Notes under the pieces: generated by a model
What the model saw: the letters and a program-made list of their open reading frames with translations, nothing else
What the model was told of the DNA's origin: nothing
Databases searched by the model: none
Program-made: the position numbers and the translations under genes
In this document: piece after piece, positions 25,915-36,794 of the stretch
How positions within the stretch are numbered: position 1 is the first letter of the stretch
Layout of the letters: each line of letters begins with the position of its first letter
DNA from: Rheinheimera sp.
Lineage (GTDB): Bacteria > Pseudomonadota > Gammaproteobacteria > Enterobacterales > Alteromonadaceae
Length of the DNA: 64,000 nucleotides
Assembly: GCA_003543135.1 (NCBI GenBank)
Contig: DPJG01000025.1
Location: 1 to 64,000 of the forward strand
Direction of reading: 5' to 3'

Positions 25915-26098
25915 CTTAAGATACGCAGGTGTTCTGAGCTAGCGCAACGGTGTAATACGAGGGTGTTCACTGTAGTTGAGATCACAGAGTGATTGGAACC
26001 CCACTTAAGCGGTTCGGATCGCTCAGCATGTTCCCTGGATTTTTGAAGTTCTACTTCAACTTGTTGCATTGGCCCGCTGCTTAGCGGGCTTTTTTTTA
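25915..26098 (+). ncRNA. Candidate structured small RNA between tolQ and ruvB
   Basis: No protein frame is seen, but several perfect hairpins stack up ahead of a strong terminator: ATCAC/GTGAT (25981-25993); an outer GGAAC/GTTCC (25995-26034) enclosing AGCG/CGCT (26008-26023); TTGAAGT-TCT-ACTTCAA (26043-26059); then GCCCGCT-GCTT-AGCGGGC and nine T (26072-26098). GGTGTTC occurs twice (about 25930 and 25963). The terminator is oriented plus, while both neighbouring genes are on the minus strand, so it does not serve them. An AT-rich stretch with TATTCT near 25908 could be the promoter. I do not recognise it as 6S, 4.5S, Spot 42 or a CsrB type. The 5' end is a guess. Confidence 0.45.
26072..26098 (+). 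terminator. Rho-independent terminator, plus strand
   Basis: Stem GCCCGCT (26072-26078) / AGCGGGC (26083-26089), a four-base loop and a run of nine T. On the minus strand the bases that follow are not T-rich, so it acts on plus-strand transcripts, i.e. the candidate small RNA. Confidence 0.85.
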
Positions 26099-26161
26099 TT
26101 CAAAAATCAACATCTTGCCCCCGCAGCTAATGTCAGCCGCAGGGGTATGAACTCAGTTGGG

Positions 26162-27178
26162 TTATTCCTGCGATGTTGCCGGCAAGTCAAAACCAAAATG
26201 GGCGTAAGCGTGCTTTGATGCAATACGCCCGCGTGGCGTGCGCTGGATAAAACCCTGCTGAATTAAAAAAGGCTCTATCACATCTTCTATCGTGTCTTTT
26301 TCTTCACCTATGGCCGCCGCCAGATTATCCAGGCCCACAGGTCCGCCCATAAATTTTTCGATGATGGCCAGCATCAGCTTGCGATCCATATAGTCAAACC
26401 CTTGTGCATCCACATCCACCATCAATAATGCCTGATTGGCAATGTCGGTACTGACCACCCCCTTTGATTTCACCTGGGCAAAATCCCGCACCCTTCGAAG
26501 CAGCCTGTTGGCAATTCTTGGTGTGCCCCGCGAGCGACGGGCAATTTCAGTGGCGGCGGGAAGATCCAGCTGCAGGTTCAGAAAATGGGCCGAACGCAGA
26601 ATAATTTGCGCCAGCTCATCGACTTTATAAAACTCCAGCCTTTGTACTATGCCAAATCTGTCCCGCAGGGGAGAGGTTAAAGCGCCGGCTCTGGTGGTGG
26701 CGCCGACCAGGGTAAAAGGCGGTAAATCCAGTTTAATAGAACGTGCAGCCGGACCTTCGCCAATCATAATATCAAGCTGATAGTCTTCCATTGCCGGATA
26801 TAAAATCTCTTCAACCACCGGACTTAACCGATGAATTTCATCGATAAAAAGTACATCGTTGGGTTCAAGGTTGGTTAAAAGCGCAGCTAAATCACCGGCC
26901 TTTTCCAGCACAGGGCCTGAAGTTTGTTTGATATTTACGCCCATTTCGTTGGCAACTATCATCGCCAGCGTGGTTTTGCCTAAACCCGGTGGACCAAAAA
27001 TGAGCAAGTGATCCAGAGGTTCACTTCTGCCGCGTGCCGCTTCTATAAAAATGGCCATTTGCTCACGCACATGACTTTGGCCTGTGTAATCCGCCAGAGA
27101 TTTGGGACGAATAGCCCGATCAATAACTTCATCTTCCCGACTGGCCGAAGGGGCTATTAAACGATCTGCTTCTATCAT
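26162..27178 (-). CDS. ruvB: Holliday junction branch migration ATPase RuvB
   Basis: 338 residues. The AAA+ domain has Walker [12 protein letters not shown] (about 62-72) and Walker B FIDEIHR (about 111-117). Sensor and arginine-finger region [16 protein letters not shown] and the C-terminal winged helix ([15 protein letters not shown]) follow. It drives branch migration with RuvA. It is the last gene of ruvC-ruvA-ruvB, 59 bp after ruvA. Downstream lies the gap where ybgC would be expected. Confidence 0.97.
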   Translation of the reverse strand: MIEADRLIAPSASREDEVIDRAIRPKSLADYTGQSHVREQMAIFIEAARGRSEPLDHLLIFGPPGLGKTTLAMIVANEMGVNIKQTSGPVLEKAGDLAALLTNLEPNDVLFIDEIHRLSPVVEEILYPAMEDYQLDIMIGEGPAARSIKLDLPPFTLVGATTRAGALTSPLRDRFGIVQRLEFYKVDELAQIILRSAHFLNLQLDLPAATEIARRSRGTPRIANRLLRRVRDFAQVKSKGVVSTDIANQALLMVDVDAQGFDYMDRKLMLAIIEKFMGGPVGLDNLAAAIGEEKDTIEDVIEPFLIQQGFIQRTPRGRIASKHAYAHFGFDLPATSQE

Positions 27179-27237
27179 GGCTGGCTACTCAATCGGATCT
27201 TGTTGCGATGCAACAAAACGCCTTGGTTAATTCCTGA

Positions 27238-27861
27238 TTAAATCATCGACTTTAACGCAGCTTTGATCAGCTGTTCGCTGCCAAGATCTGCTTTAAATAC
27301 TTTTTTCACCGCCAATGCGGCTTGTGACTGACTATAACCCAGGGAAATCAGTGCGCTGATCGCATCTGCTTCCGGGCTTTCTTTGAGCTCAAAACTTTGA
27401 ACTTCATCATCACCCAGCACCAGATGATCAGTGACAGGCGTGGCAACAGACAACCCCCAGTCTTTGAGTTTATCGCGCATTTCCACCAATAAACGTTCGG
27501 CGGTTTTTTTACCAACACCAGGTAATTTTACCAAAGTGCTGATGTCATCCTGTTGTACACAACGCACAAACTGACTGGCCGTTAAACCCGACAAAATGGT
27601 CAACGCCATTTTAGGGCCTATACCATTTGCTTTAATTAACTGACGGAACAAACTACGCTCCGTTGGATTGGCAAAACCATATAACAGCTGCGCATCTTCC
27701 CGGACCACAAAATGGGTATAAATAGTGGCTTCCTGGCCAACAGCCGGCAAGGTATAAAAACTGGTCAGCGGCAACTGCACTTCATACCCTACCCCAGCTA
27801 CTTCAATCAATAAATCCGGCGCTTGTTTTTCGGCGATAATGCCTCTTAATCGACCAATCAT
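27238..27861 (-). CDS. ruvA: Holliday junction DNA helicase subunit RuvA
   Basis: 207 residues: an N-terminal OB fold ([21 protein letters not shown]), two helix-hairpin-helix elements ([15 protein letters not shown] and [20 protein letters not shown]), an acidic flexible linker, and the C-terminal domain III ([19 protein letters not shown]) that touches RuvB. It binds the four-way junction as a tetramer. Length and order match the family. Confidence 0.97.
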   Translation of the reverse strand: MIGRLRGIIAEKQAPDLLIEVAGVGYEVQLPLTSFYTLPAVGQEATIYTHFVVREDAQLLYGFANPTERSLFRQLIKANGIGPKMALTILSGLTASQFVRCVQQDDISTLVKLPGVGKKTAERLLVEMRDKLKDWGLSVATPVTDHLVLGDDEVQSFELKESPEADAISALISLGYSQSQAALAVKKVFKADLGSEQLIKAALKSMI

Positions 27862-27931
27862 AAAAATCCTGCTGCATAAAAATGCGAATTGCTCTTATTT
27901 GCGCTCTGGCAACCGGGCACCGGCAAAAGGC

Positions 27932-28453
27932 TTACCTTAACCGGCCACGCACTGTTTTACTGGCCTGTCCTGCCATACTGATCAAACTTTGTTGCGTATG
28001 ACCATGGCACAGTGCCACAGCCAATGCATCCGCAGCATCTGCCTGCGGGCTGGCGGGCAGCTTCAGCAGCGTTTTCACCATATGCTGCACCTGGGTTTTA
28101 TCGGCAGCTCCTGTACCCACTACAGATTGTTTGACCTGGCGGGCGGAGTATTCAAACACCTCAAGTCCGGCTACTTTAGCAGCGACAATAGCAGCCCCAC
28201 GGGCCTGGCCAAGCTTTAGCGCTGAATCCGGATTACGCGCCATAAACACCTGCTCTATGGCAAATACTGTTGGCCGGGTTTGTTCAATAATTTGACTGAC
28301 GCCGTCAAAAATCTGTTTCAGCCGATCCGGCATTTCACCAAGCGTCATCCGGATACAACCACTGGCGATATACTCAAATTTAGAACCTTGCTGCCGGATC
28401 ACGCCGTAGCCTGTGAGCCGGCTGCCGGGGTCTATACCCAGAATAATATTCAA
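27932..28453 (-). CDS. ruvC: Crossover junction endodeoxyribonuclease RuvC
   Basis: 173 residues with an RNase H-like resolvase fold. The catalytic acids are visible in [15 protein letters not shown] (D7), [10 protein letters not shown] (Glu at about 66) and [13 protein letters not shown] (acidic pair at about 138-141). It resolves Holliday junctions with RuvAB. It starts 2 nt after the yebC stop, so the two genes are likely co-transcribed. Confidence 0.97.
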   Translation of the reverse strand: MNIILGIDPGSRLTGYGVIRQQGSKFEYIASGCIRMTLGEMPDRLKQIFDGVSQIIEQTRPTVFAIEQVFMARNPDSALKLGQARGAAIVAAKVAGLEVFEYSARQVKQSVVGTGAADKTQVQHMVKTLLKLPASPQADAADALAVALCHGHTQQSLISMAGQASKTVRGRLR

Positions 28454-28455
28454 GC

Positions 28456-29199
28456 TTATTCCACCAGCGCCAGCACATCATCACTGATGTCGGCATTGTG
28501 ATAGACGTTTTGCACATCGTCAAAATCTTCAAGCATATCAATCAGCTTGAAAAACTTTACCACAGTGTCAGCGTCTATCTCGGCTTTGGTTGACGGCACT
28601 AAACTCACTTCGGCATGTTCCGCCTGTAAACCGGCATGCTCCAAAGCTTCTTTAACATCCAAAAACAGCTCAGGACTGGTGACCACCTCAAAAGAGCCGT
28701 CGTCATGCGCCACTACATCATCAGCACCGGCATCCAGCGCTTGTTCCATCAGTTTGTCTTCATTAACACCTGCAGCAAAACTTAATAAACCCTGGCGGGA
28801 GAACAAATAAGAAACAGAGCCGTTGGTGCCGAGGTTACCACCATATTTGGTAAAGGCACTGCGCACATCCTGCACTGTGCGTTTATGATTGTCGGTGAGG
28901 GTTTCAACAATAATTGCGACCCCATTCGGGCCATAACCTTCGTACACCAGCTCTTCGAAATTTTCGCCACCGTTTTCACCGGCACCACGTTTTACCGCAC
29001 GCTCAATCACATCCCGCGATAAATTATTCAGCAGCGCTTTGGCAATGGCGGTACGTAATCTCGGGTTACCGTCCGGATCTGCGCCTTGTTTGGCAGCAAC
29101 TGTCAACTCGCGGATCAGCTTGGTAAATATTTTCACCTTTTTGGCATCCTGACGCGCCTTGCGGTGCTTCATGTTGGCCCATTTACTATGACCTGCCAT
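28456..29199 (-). CDS. yebC: YebC/PmpR-family protein
   Basis: 247 residues, full length, starting with the family signature [30 protein letters not shown]-type N-terminal helices and the [14 protein letters not shown] core are present. YebC proteins were named as transcriptional regulators and have more recently been tied to translation of proline-rich stretches. It sits between aspS and ruvC as in many gammaproteobacteria, with a terminator separating it from aspS. Confidence 0.95.
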   Translation of the reverse strand: MAGHSKWANMKHRKARQDAKKVKIFTKLIRELTVAAKQGADPDGNPRLRTAIAKALLNNLSRDVIERAVKRGAGENGGENFEELVYEGYGPNGVAIIVETLTDNHKRTVQDVRSAFTKYGGNLGTNGSVSYLFSRQGLLSFAAGVNEDKLMEQALDAGADDVVAHDDGSFEVVTSPELFLDVKEALEHAGLQAEHAEVSLVPSTKAEIDADTVVKFFKLIDMLEDFDDVQNVYHNADISDDVLALVE

Positions 29200-29261
29200 C
29201 TTGATACTCCCTCAATAACAAAACTTGTGATGATCTGCCAGCACAGGCTGATTGCAGAGAT

Positions 29262-29291
29262 AAAAACGGCGACTCGATGTCGCCGTTTTTT
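29262..29291 (-). terminator. Rho-independent terminator of aspS
   Basis: AAAACGGCGAC-TCGAT-GTCGCCGTTTTT: an 11-bp stem with A-run and T-run on either side, 48 bp past the aspS stop and upstream of yebC. Confidence 0.9.
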
Positions 29292-29338
29292 GCTGAAGCT
29301 GCTGTGGTCAATGCCACAGTGACATGTCGTGGTCGCTG

Positions 29339-31126
29339 TTATTTGTCAGCTTCAGCTTTGGCAACAACGGCAATCCCCAGATCGGCCAGTTGTTGTGGAT
29401 TGGCAAAACCAGGTGCGTCTGTCAGCGGACAAGCGGCGGTGGCGGTTTTCGGGAAGGCCATCACATCGCGGATAGAGCTGGCGCCTGTCATCAGCATCAC
29501 TAAACGGTCCAGGCCAAAAGCCAGACCCGCATGTGGTGGTGCACCATAACGTAAAGCTTCTAATAAGAAACCAAATTTTTCCGCCGCTTCTTCATCACTG
29601 ATGCCCAATAGCTGGAACACTTTGGCTTGTACTTCAGGCGTGTGAATACGCACAGAACCACCGCCTAATTCAGTACCGTTCAACACCATGTCGTAGGCGT
29701 TGGATAATAAGGTGCCAAGCTCCAGCTTGTCGGTGTCAGTCGACAGGAAAGCTGCAGTGTCCAGCGGTGAAGTAAAGGGATGGTGTACAGCGGAATAACT
29801 GCCGTCATCGTTTTCTTCAAACATGGGGAAATCAACAACCCACAGCGGTTTCCAGCCAGGCTGAGTGATACCTAAATCTTCACCCAGTTTTAAGCGCAAA
29901 GCGCCCATAGCTTCACACACGACTTTGGCCCTGTCAGCACCAAAGAAAATCAGGTCGCCGTTTTGGGCGCCGGTACGCGCTAAAATTTCACTGACGATTT
30001 CCGCAGTTAAAAACTTAGCGACTGGCGACTGAATACCTTCCAGACCTTGTGCTACATCGTTCACTTTTAACCAGGCCAGGCCCTTGGCACCATAAATGCC
30101 AACAAAAGCGGTGTAAGTGTCGATGTCTTTACGGGAAACTTTTTCCGCTGCGCCAGGTACTTTCAGTGCAACCACACGACCTTTCGGGTCGTTGGCTGGG
30201 CCTGAGAATACTTTAAAATCAACGTCTTTGAGTAAATCAGCCACGTCAACAAACTGCATCGGATTGCGTAAATCCGGTTTGTCTGAACCATACAAACGCA
30301 TGGCTTCAAAATAGGTCATCTGTGGCAGCTTGCCTAAATCCACATCCAGCATCGACTTAAACATCGATACCACCATTTCTTCTGTGACGGCCATCACTTG
30401 TTCGGCAGTCATAAAGCTGGTTTCGATATCAATCTGGGTGAATTCCGGCTGACGGTCAGCACGTAAGTCTTCGTCACGGAAACATTTGACGATCTGATAA
30501 TACCTGTCCATACCGCCCATCATCAGCAGCTGCTTAAACAGCTGAGGTGATTGTGGCAACGCAAAAAACTGGCCTTTATGGGTGCGGCTTGGTACTAGAT
30601 AATCGCGGGCACCTTCAGGGGTCGCTTTGGTCAGAATTGGCGTTTCGATATCTAAAAAGCCGTTGCTGTCCATAAAGTTACGGACAAAACTGGTGACTTT
30701 AGCGCGGAATTTTAATCTGTCGCTCATCACCGGGCGACGGATATCTAAATAACGGTATTTCAGGCGCTGCTCTTCACTGTTGTTCTGGTTAAAGTCCAGT
30801 GGCAGGGCCGGTGCTTTGTTCAGTATGGTCAAAGCTGAAGCGTAAACTTCTACTTCACCGGTAGCCATGTCTTTATTCACCTGCGAGTCAGGACGGGCAC
30901 GCACTGTGCCTGTGATCTGCACACAGAATTCGTTGCGCAGCTCAGCGGCCTGAGCAAACATTTGAGTTAAATCCGGATCAAAAAACACCTGCACCAGACC
31001 TTCACGGTCGCGCAGGTCAACAAATATCAGACCACCGAGGTCACGACGACGGTTGATCCAACCGCACAGAGAAACTTGTTGCCCGACATGTTGTGCGTTC
31101 AACAGACCGCAATAATGACTACGCAT
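29339..31126 (-). CDS. aspS: Aspartyl-tRNA synthetase
   Basis: 595 residues, a bacterial-type class IIb enzyme. The N-terminal OB fold for the anticodon ([26 protein letters not shown]), the class II catalytic core with motif 2 ([20 protein letters not shown]), the bacterial GAD insertion (about 280-420) and motif 3 ([15 protein letters not shown]) are all present. It charges tRNA-Asp. The length matches E. coli AspS (590). It is transcribed alone, as a terminator lies before yebC. Confidence 0.97.
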   Translation of the reverse strand: MRSHYCGLLNAQHVGQQVSLCGWINRRRDLGGLIFVDLRDREGLVQVFFDPDLTQMFAQAAELRNEFCVQITGTVRARPDSQVNKDMATGEVEVYASALTILNKAPALPLDFNQNNSEEQRLKYRYLDIRRPVMSDRLKFRAKVTSFVRNFMDSNGFLDIETPILTKATPEGARDYLVPSRTHKGQFFALPQSPQLFKQLLMMGGMDRYYQIVKCFRDEDLRADRQPEFTQIDIETSFMTAEQVMAVTEEMVVSMFKSMLDVDLGKLPQMTYFEAMRLYGSDKPDLRNPMQFVDVADLLKDVDFKVFSGPANDPKGRVVALKVPGAAEKVSRKDIDTYTAFVGIYGAKGLAWLKVNDVAQGLEGIQSPVAKFLTAEIVSEILARTGAQNGDLIFFGADRAKVVCEAMGALRLKLGEDLGITQPGWKPLWVVDFPMFEENDDGSYSAVHHPFTSPLDTAAFLSTDTDKLELGTLLSNAYDMVLNGTELGGGSVRIHTPEVQAKVFQLLGISDEEAAEKFGFLLEALRYGAPPHAGLAFGLDRLVMLMTGASSIRDVMAFPKTATAACPLTDAPGFANPQQLADLGIAVVAKAEADK

Positions 31127-31202
31127 GCACTGATCCTTTCTACCGGTACTTGAGCTTTACGCTGAAAAATGAGCGCCAATTATATAGAAAAGATCTCTAA
31201 AG

Positions 31203-34016
31203 TCACTGCCCTTGATGACTAAAACGATAACAGCCTTTGCCACTTTGTTTAGCGCGGTACATCAGGCCATCGGCAGTCTTCAGCATCTGCTGGCTGTCGA
31301 TGCCATTGTCCGGATATAAGGCAATGCCGATACTGGCGCCTACTCTTGCGGCACAGGCCGACAACTGCAGCGGGTTGGATAAATGCAGCAAAATTTTTTC
31401 TGCAACTATAGCGGCATCGTCTTTATCCAGCAGTCCGGTCAGCATAATGACAAACTCATCACCACCAAAACGCGCAACAGTGTCACTTTTGCGCACACAG
31501 TGTTGCAGCACTTCGGCCACCTTTACCAGGAGCTCATCCCCGACATGATGACCATACTGGTCATTCACTTCTTTAAAACCATCTAAATCCAGAAACAACA
31601 ACGCCAGTTTTTCATGATGCCTTGCATGTTGCAGTAGTGCCTGTGTTAACCGCTCTTCCAGCAGATTACGGTTGGCCAGTTTGGTTAAATCGTCATGCGT
31701 GGCCATAAAACGCATTTTTTCTTCCATGTCTCTGCGTAAACCAATTTCGCGGCGCAAAGACATATTCCAGAAGAACACCAGCACTAACAGCACAGCACCA
31801 ATGCCGACCACCTGCAATACCAGACTGATAACCCTGTCTTCATCAAAACCCTGATGAATTTCTACCGAAAACCAGCGATCGAGAATTTCGCTGCGGTCCG
31901 ACTCATTCAGTGTTTTTAAACCTTTATCCAGAATTTGCAGAAGTTCAGGCCAGTCTTTGCGCACCGCAAATAAAGATGGATAAGTGGGCATATCCACCGG
32001 CAAATGCATCCGCAGATTGCTGTTTTCGGCCTGCCTTAACGCCCGGCCAGAAGAGATGACAGTGTCAACGACAAAATCCACTTCACCACTTTGCAGCATG
32101 GCGAGCCCATGCGTCAGATCCTTGCTAAAACGCAGCTGAATGTCCGGATGATTGGCCTGAAAATATTTGACGATTTGATAATCTTGCAACACCGCTATTT
32201 TTTTGCCTTTGAGCTGACTCAGTGCTGTGATTTCCATCACAGCGTTATGGCTGATTAACGTCCACTGGAAAGGCCAGAAGTTATGGCTAAAAGCGGCAAA
32301 TTTACGACGCTCTGGCAAATCCGACATATTGGCAACCAAATCCAGTTTACCGGCGGCAAAATCGGCTTCCAGATCAACCCAATGCTGGTAAGGTACGGCA
32401 GTAAAACTGGTACCCAGGCGCTGATTGAGCTTTTGCAAAATATCGTCAGTGACCCCTCTGAACCGCCCGCTTTGATCCACAAACTCCATCGGTGCCCAGT
32501 CCGCCATCACACCTACTTTCAGCAACCGGTGTTCAGCAAGCCATTGTTGCTCCTGCGGTGTTAACGGCACCTGCTGGCGAAAGCGTGCAAAATAAGCCAG
32601 TTCAGGTGAGGACACCCAGCGTTTTTCAATCGCTTCCAGTTGATCCTGAGTCAGGGCATTAAAACCAAGCCGGATTTTACTGGCCAGCTCATTGTTGCCC
32701 TCCCGCACCAGCACCTGCAAACCGGTTTGATATTTGGGGAAATCGAGCATTTGATAACTGTCGGTTTGTTGCAACATCAGGCGCTGTTGCATAATCAGAT
32801 CAGCCCCAAAAAAACCGGCAATTTCCCTGCGATCCAGCGCCTGTTGCATCTCTTCCAGTTTGTCAAAAGTCATAAATTTCAGCGTGGGATAATCCTGACG
32901 TAATGCTTTTTGATAAGCAGCAGCGGCAAAAACGCCAATAGGACTCTGGACCTGATTCAGGTTACTGAACTGCTGATGTTTTGGATAATAAAAAGACGAA
33001 CTCAGGTTATAAATAGGATAAACACTCTGTACGCCGGCTTTACTGTCCGGCTGGAATGGATAGCCCATATGCACATCCACCCTGCCCTGACTCAGACTGG
33101 TTAAACCTGCAGCTGTAGTGTCCGGCACTATGGCGATCGGAATGCCGGTTTTCTCCGACCACAGCCGCCACAAATCAACAAGTAACCCCTGCGGCTGACC
33201 ATTGCTGGCCATACTCATTAAAGGTTGATTCCCCACCGACATGGCAACCACTATAGTGTCATCGCTGCTGATCCCACTGAGCCAGCGCCGCTGCAGTTTA
33301 TCGGGTAAGGTTGCCGGCAGTTTGGCGGCTAACAGCTGTATTTCAGTAGCCAGTGCCGCCGATGTTTTCGGCAAAGCATAAGTCAGCTGCATTTTTTCCA
33401 GAGGGATCTTTTTAAACAGCGGATACAACTCGCTTAGTTGCTGGATGCGGCCATAACGTGGCGTTAACCTGTCCAGACTGATAAAAGCTTTAATGCGCCC
33501 TTCAAGGGCTGCATCAAACATAGCGCTGGTATGGTCAAACTGCTGCAACACGAGATCCGGCTGTTTTTGTCGTATTGTTGCCAGATGACCGGAATTACGC
33601 ACCACCCCAACTAAATGTGGTAACAGTGCCGGCAGATTATTTACAAAGTTTAAATCGCGGTGGATAAATACATTGCTGTGCACTTCAGCAATAGGGTTCC
33701 CCAGCAGATAACTGGCCGCCCGGTCTGGAGTTACCGCCAGGCCACCAATCACGTCTGCTTTGCCGTCTGCCAGTGTCTGATAAATGTCAGTCCAGTCCAC
33801 GGCAACAAATTCAATACGACGGCCATCCACAGCGGCCAAAGCCCGCCACCAGTCAACGACCAAACCGCCCGGCTGATTCTGGCTGTCCAGATACATATAA
33901 GGGAAACTGTCATTACTGATGGCAATACGCAGCGGTTTTGAAGGCTCAGCAGCCTGAACATCCGGCGCAGCAAACAGGCCACACCAAAGAATCAACAACA
34001 CAAGGCATAACTTCAT
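31203..34016 (-). CDS. Diguanylate cyclase with three periplasmic solute-binding domains
   Basis: 937 residues. A signal peptide (MKLCLVLLILWCGLFA) is followed by three tandem SBP_bac_3-type domains at about 28-248, 252-470 and 495-722, one membrane segment (about 733-757) and a GGDEF domain (about 770-937). The active site is intact (RFGGDEFVIML), and an RKSD inhibitory site sits exactly five residues upstream. It should make c-di-GMP in response to a periplasmic amino acid-like ligand. The third sensor domain has the best-preserved family start (LLKVGVMADWAPMEFVD). It is monocistronic and divergent from the DUF72 gene with about 71 bp between starts. The ligand is unknown. Confidence 0.92.
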   Translation of the reverse strand: MKLCLVLLILWCGLFAAPDVQAAEPSKPLRIAISNDSFPYMYLDSQNQPGGLVVDWWRALAAVDGRRIEFVAVDWTDIYQTLADGKADVIGGLAVTPDRAASYLLGNPIAEVHSNVFIHRDLNFVNNLPALLPHLVGVVRNSGHLATIRQKQPDLVLQQFDHTSAMFDAALEGRIKAFISLDRLTPRYGRIQQLSELYPLFKKIPLEKMQLTYALPKTSAALATEIQLLAAKLPATLPDKLQRRWLSGISSDDTIVVAMSVGNQPLMSMASNGQPQGLLVDLWRLWSEKTGIPIAIVPDTTAAGLTSLSQGRVDVHMGYPFQPDSKAGVQSVYPIYNLSSSFYYPKHQQFSNLNQVQSPIGVFAAAAYQKALRQDYPTLKFMTFDKLEEMQQALDRREIAGFFGADLIMQQRLMLQQTDSYQMLDFPKYQTGLQVLVREGNNELASKIRLGFNALTQDQLEAIEKRWVSSPELAYFARFRQQVPLTPQEQQWLAEHRLLKVGVMADWAPMEFVDQSGRFRGVTDDILQKLNQRLGTSFTAVPYQHWVDLEADFAAGKLDLVANMSDLPERRKFAAFSHNFWPFQWTLISHNAVMEITALSQLKGKKIAVLQDYQIVKYFQANHPDIQLRFSKDLTHGLAMLQSGEVDFVVDTVISSGRALRQAENSNLRMHLPVDMPTYPSLFAVRKDWPELLQILDKGLKTLNESDRSEILDRWFSVEIHQGFDEDRVISLVLQVVGIGAVLLVLVFFWNMSLRREIGLRRDMEEKMRFMATHDDLTKLANRNLLEERLTQALLQHARHHEKLALLFLDLDGFKEVNDQYGHHVGDELLVKVAEVLQHCVRKSDTVARFGGDEFVIMLTGLLDKDDAAIVAEKILLHLSNPLQLSACAARVGASIGIALYPDNGIDSQQMLKTADGLMYRAKQSGKGCYRFSHQGQ

Positions 34017-34087
34017 TATGTTACTCTTCTATGATTCACAGTGCCGGCGCATGCCCGACCGGCATCGCGCTTTTACAGGTGAGAGCT

Positions 34088-34954
34088 ATGTATTATTTAG
34101 GTTGCCCGGTTTGGGCTCACACACCATGGCAAGGCAGCCTCTATGCCAAAGATAGCCGATCGGCAGATTTTTTAGCGCAATATTGTCGTTTTTTCAATGC
34201 AGTAGAGGGTAACACCACCTTTTACGCCAACCCGGCAGCCGACACCATAACACGCTGGCTGGAGCAGAGCACAAGCGATTTTCGCTTTAATCTGAAGGTG
34301 CCCAAGGCTATTAGTCATCAGCAGGGAGGCCCACAATTATTAGCGCAATGGCTTGCGCTGATTAGCCCGTTACGTGAGCGGATTGGCTTTATTCATCTGC
34401 AACTGCCGGAGCGTTTTGGCCCCTGGCAGCTTACTGAACTTGTGCCGCTGCTGGAGCTCATCCGGGCGCAACATGCCTGCGCCGTAGAGATCCGCCATCC
34501 ACAATTTTTTGATAAAGCCGACAACGAAAAAGCGCTGCATCAATTGTTGCGTTCTTATCAGTGTGAACGCCTGAGTTTTGATAGCCGCAGTTTATTTGCG
34601 GTGCCTGCGACCACAGCAGCCTTATTGGATGCTCAAAGCAAAAAACCAAGGTTGCCTGTCCATGCGGTGGCGTTAACAGATGCACCGGTGTTTCGTTTTG
34701 TTGGCCAGGACGACCTGGCGGCTAACCGGCCTTTTTATCAGCCCTGGCTGAAAAAAATGCTGCAGTGGCTTGGGGAAGGCAAAACCCCTTATGCCTTTTT
34801 TCATACACCGGACAACACTCTGGCTCCGGCTCTTGCCCGGCAATTTGCGGCAGATTTACAGCAACTGGGCGGTCCTGCTCATGCCATTCTGGCGCCCTGG
34901 CCAGGTGAGCTTGCCAAAGAAGCTGAAACACAGCTGGCTCTTTTTGGTGACTAA
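34088..34954 (+). CDS. DUF72 (YecE-like) protein
   Basis: 288 residues from ATG 34088, with AGGTGAG upstream; the frame is open back to 33938 but that part overlaps the divergent gene's signal peptide. A TIM-barrel-type DUF72 pattern is seen: MYYLGCPVWAHTPWQGSLY, CRFFNAVEGNTTFYANP, FRFNLKVPKAISHQ, FIHLQLPERFGP and AVEIRHPQFF. The biochemical role of the family is not established. The next gene, cmoA, starts 115 bp downstream in the same direction. Confidence 0.9.
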   Translation: MYYLGCPVWAHTPWQGSLYAKDSRSADFLAQYCRFFNAVEGNTTFYANPAADTITRWLEQSTSDFRFNLKVPKAISHQQGGPQLLAQWLALISPLRERIGFIHLQLPERFGPWQLTELVPLLELIRAQHACAVEIRHPQFFDKADNEKALHQLLRSYQCERLSFDSRSLFAVPATTAALLDAQSKKPRLPVHAVALTDAPVFRFVGQDDLAANRPFYQPWLKKMLQWLGEGKTPYAFFHTPDNTLAPALARQFAADLQQLGGPAHAILAPWPGELAKEAETQLALFGD

Positions 34955-35069
34955 GTTCAGGCTGCTTTTTTAGCACCTGACCTGCGCTTTTTCTTTGGCC
35001 GCTAACTTACGGTAACAACGCCAAATCGGGTAAACTAACGGCATTTGGCTTAGTTTGCCGTGGATGTAT

Positions 35070-35819
35070 ATGCAAAAAGATTCAATTTACGCTGAGCCGC
35101 TGGCTCAAATTCAGGACTTCTGTTTTGACGCCACTGTGGCCGAAGTTTTCCCCGATATGATCCAGCGCTCTGTGCCTGGTTATCAAACGATCATTCAGAC
35201 CATCGGCAAATTAACGGCAAAATATCAGCAGGATAACAGCAACTATTACGACCTTGGTTGCTCTTTGGGCGCCGCCAGCCTTGCCATGCGCCGCCAGCTC
35301 AGTGACAGCCAAAGCAACATTGTCGCCATCGACAACAGCCCGGCCATGGTGGAGCGTTGCCAGCGCCATTTACAGTCGTTTCGTTCCGAGGTACCTGTTG
35401 AAGTGCTGATGGCCGATATCCGCGATGTTGACATCAATAATGCCGCAGTGGTGGTCAGCAATTTTACTCTGCAGTTTTTACCCAAGCAGCACAGAGACGA
35501 GCTGGTGCAGCGGATTTATCAGGGCTTAAAACCGGGCGGAATTTTTATTCTGTCGGAAAAGTTTGTGCAAAACGATGCGCAAACCCATGAGCTGCTGATT
35601 GATTTGCACCACGATTTTAAAAGAGCCAATGGCTACAGTGAGCTCGAAATCAGCCAAAAACGCACAGCGCTGGAAAATGTAATGCGCCCGGACACTATCG
35701 AAGAGCACCAGCAGCGCTTTAGCAAAGCCGGTTTTGGCAGCAGCACCGTCTGGTTCCAGTGTTTTAATTTCTGCTCTATGGTGGCTATCAAAACTCAGGC
35801 AGAGGCCGCATATGCTTAA
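35070..35819 (+). CDS. cmoA: Carboxy-SAM synthase CmoA
   Basis: 249 residues from ATG 35070 (ATG 35064 is an alternative). It converts SAM and prephenate to carboxy-SAM, used for the cmo5U modification of wobble uridine in tRNA. The family stretches [36 protein letters not shown] (SAM site), VSNFTLQFL and [12 protein letters not shown] are plain. It overlaps cmoB by 8 nt, so the two are translationally coupled. Confidence 0.96.
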   Translation: MQKDSIYAEPLAQIQDFCFDATVAEVFPDMIQRSVPGYQTIIQTIGKLTAKYQQDNSNYYDLGCSLGAASLAMRRQLSDSQSNIVAIDNSPAMVERCQRHLQSFRSEVPVEVLMADIRDVDINNAAVVVSNFTLQFLPKQHRDELVQRIYQGLKPGGIFILSEKFVQNDAQTHELLIDLHHDFKRANGYSELEISQKRTALENVMRPDTIEEHQQRFSKAGFGSSTVWFQCFNFCSMVAIKTQAEAAYA

Positions 35820-36777
35820 TTTCAATGAGTTTTATGCTGCAATAGCGCAAAACAAACTGGCCGCATGGCTGGACGTGTTACCGGCGCAGTTGTCTGCCTG
35901 GAAAAAAGAAGCATTGCACGGCGACTTTAAGCAGTGGCAAAAAGTGCTGGCCAATTTACCAAAAAGCCCAAGTAGCGTGAAAAACATCAGCACTGAAGTC
36001 AGTTTTGGCGCGCCGGAGGAACTCAGCGCCGGCGAAAAACAGCGGTTGGAAGTGCTGCTGAAACAACTGATGCCCTGGCGCAAAGGGCCTTTTACATTGC
36101 ATGGACTGCATATCGACACTGAATGGCGCTCTGACTGGAAATGGGACAGAGTGTTGCCGCATCTGGCACCGCTTCAGCACAGAACTGTACTGGATGTGGG
36201 TTGTGGCAGTGGTTATCACTTATGGCGCATGCGCGGCGCCGGTGCAGACTTTGTGGTAGGCATAGACCCAAGCCAGCTGTTTTACAGCCAATTTTGCGCC
36301 ATTAAACATTTTAACCCGGATCCCAATGTACATTTGCTGCCAATTGGCATTGACGATATGCCCAAATTGCAGGCGTTTGATACGGTGTTTTCCATGGGGG
36401 TGCTGTATCACCGCAAATCACCGATAGACTTTTTGCAGCAACTGAAAAATCAGCTGCGCCCTGGTGGTCAGCTGGTGCTGGAAACTCTGGTGGTCGAAGG
36501 TGATGAAACCACAGTGCTGGTGCCCGGCGAGCGCTATGCCAAAATGCGTAATGTCTGGTTTATTCCAAGTACCGATGCCCTGCTGGGCTGGCTGGCCAGG
36601 GTCGGTTTTCAAGATGCGACAGTAGTTGATTTAAATCACACTTCGCTTGATGAACAACGTAAAACGGCCTGGATGGAAAATGAAAGTCTGGTTGATTTTC
36701 TTGATCCGAATGATCATAGTAAAACCATTGAAGGCTATCCGGCGCCTCTGCGTGCCGTTGTTATTGCAACTGCCTGA
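35812..36777 (+). CDS. cmoB: tRNA U34 carboxymethyltransferase CmoB
   Basis: 321 residues from ATG 35812, eight bases inside cmoA; the frame extends to 35734 but the E. coli-like length (323) supports this start. The N-terminal helical domain ends in the family's [20 protein letters not shown]; the SAM site is [15 protein letters not shown], followed by [12 protein letters not shown]. It transfers the carboxymethyl group from carboxy-SAM to 5-hydroxyuridine-34 in tRNA. Confidence 0.96.
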   Translation: MLNFNEFYAAIAQNKLAAWLDVLPAQLSAWKKEALHGDFKQWQKVLANLPKSPSSVKNISTEVSFGAPEELSAGEKQRLEVLLKQLMPWRKGPFTLHGLHIDTEWRSDWKWDRVLPHLAPLQHRTVLDVGCGSGYHLWRMRGAGADFVVGIDPSQLFYSQFCAIKHFNPDPNVHLLPIGIDDMPKLQAFDTVFSMGVLYHRKSPIDFLQQLKNQLRPGGQLVLETLVVEGDETTVLVPGERYAKMRNVWFIPSTDALLGWLARVGFQDATVVDLNHTSLDEQRKTAWMENESLVDFLDPNDHSKTIEGYPAPLRAVVIATA

Positions 36778-36794
36778 TTGGCAATAGGAAGATT

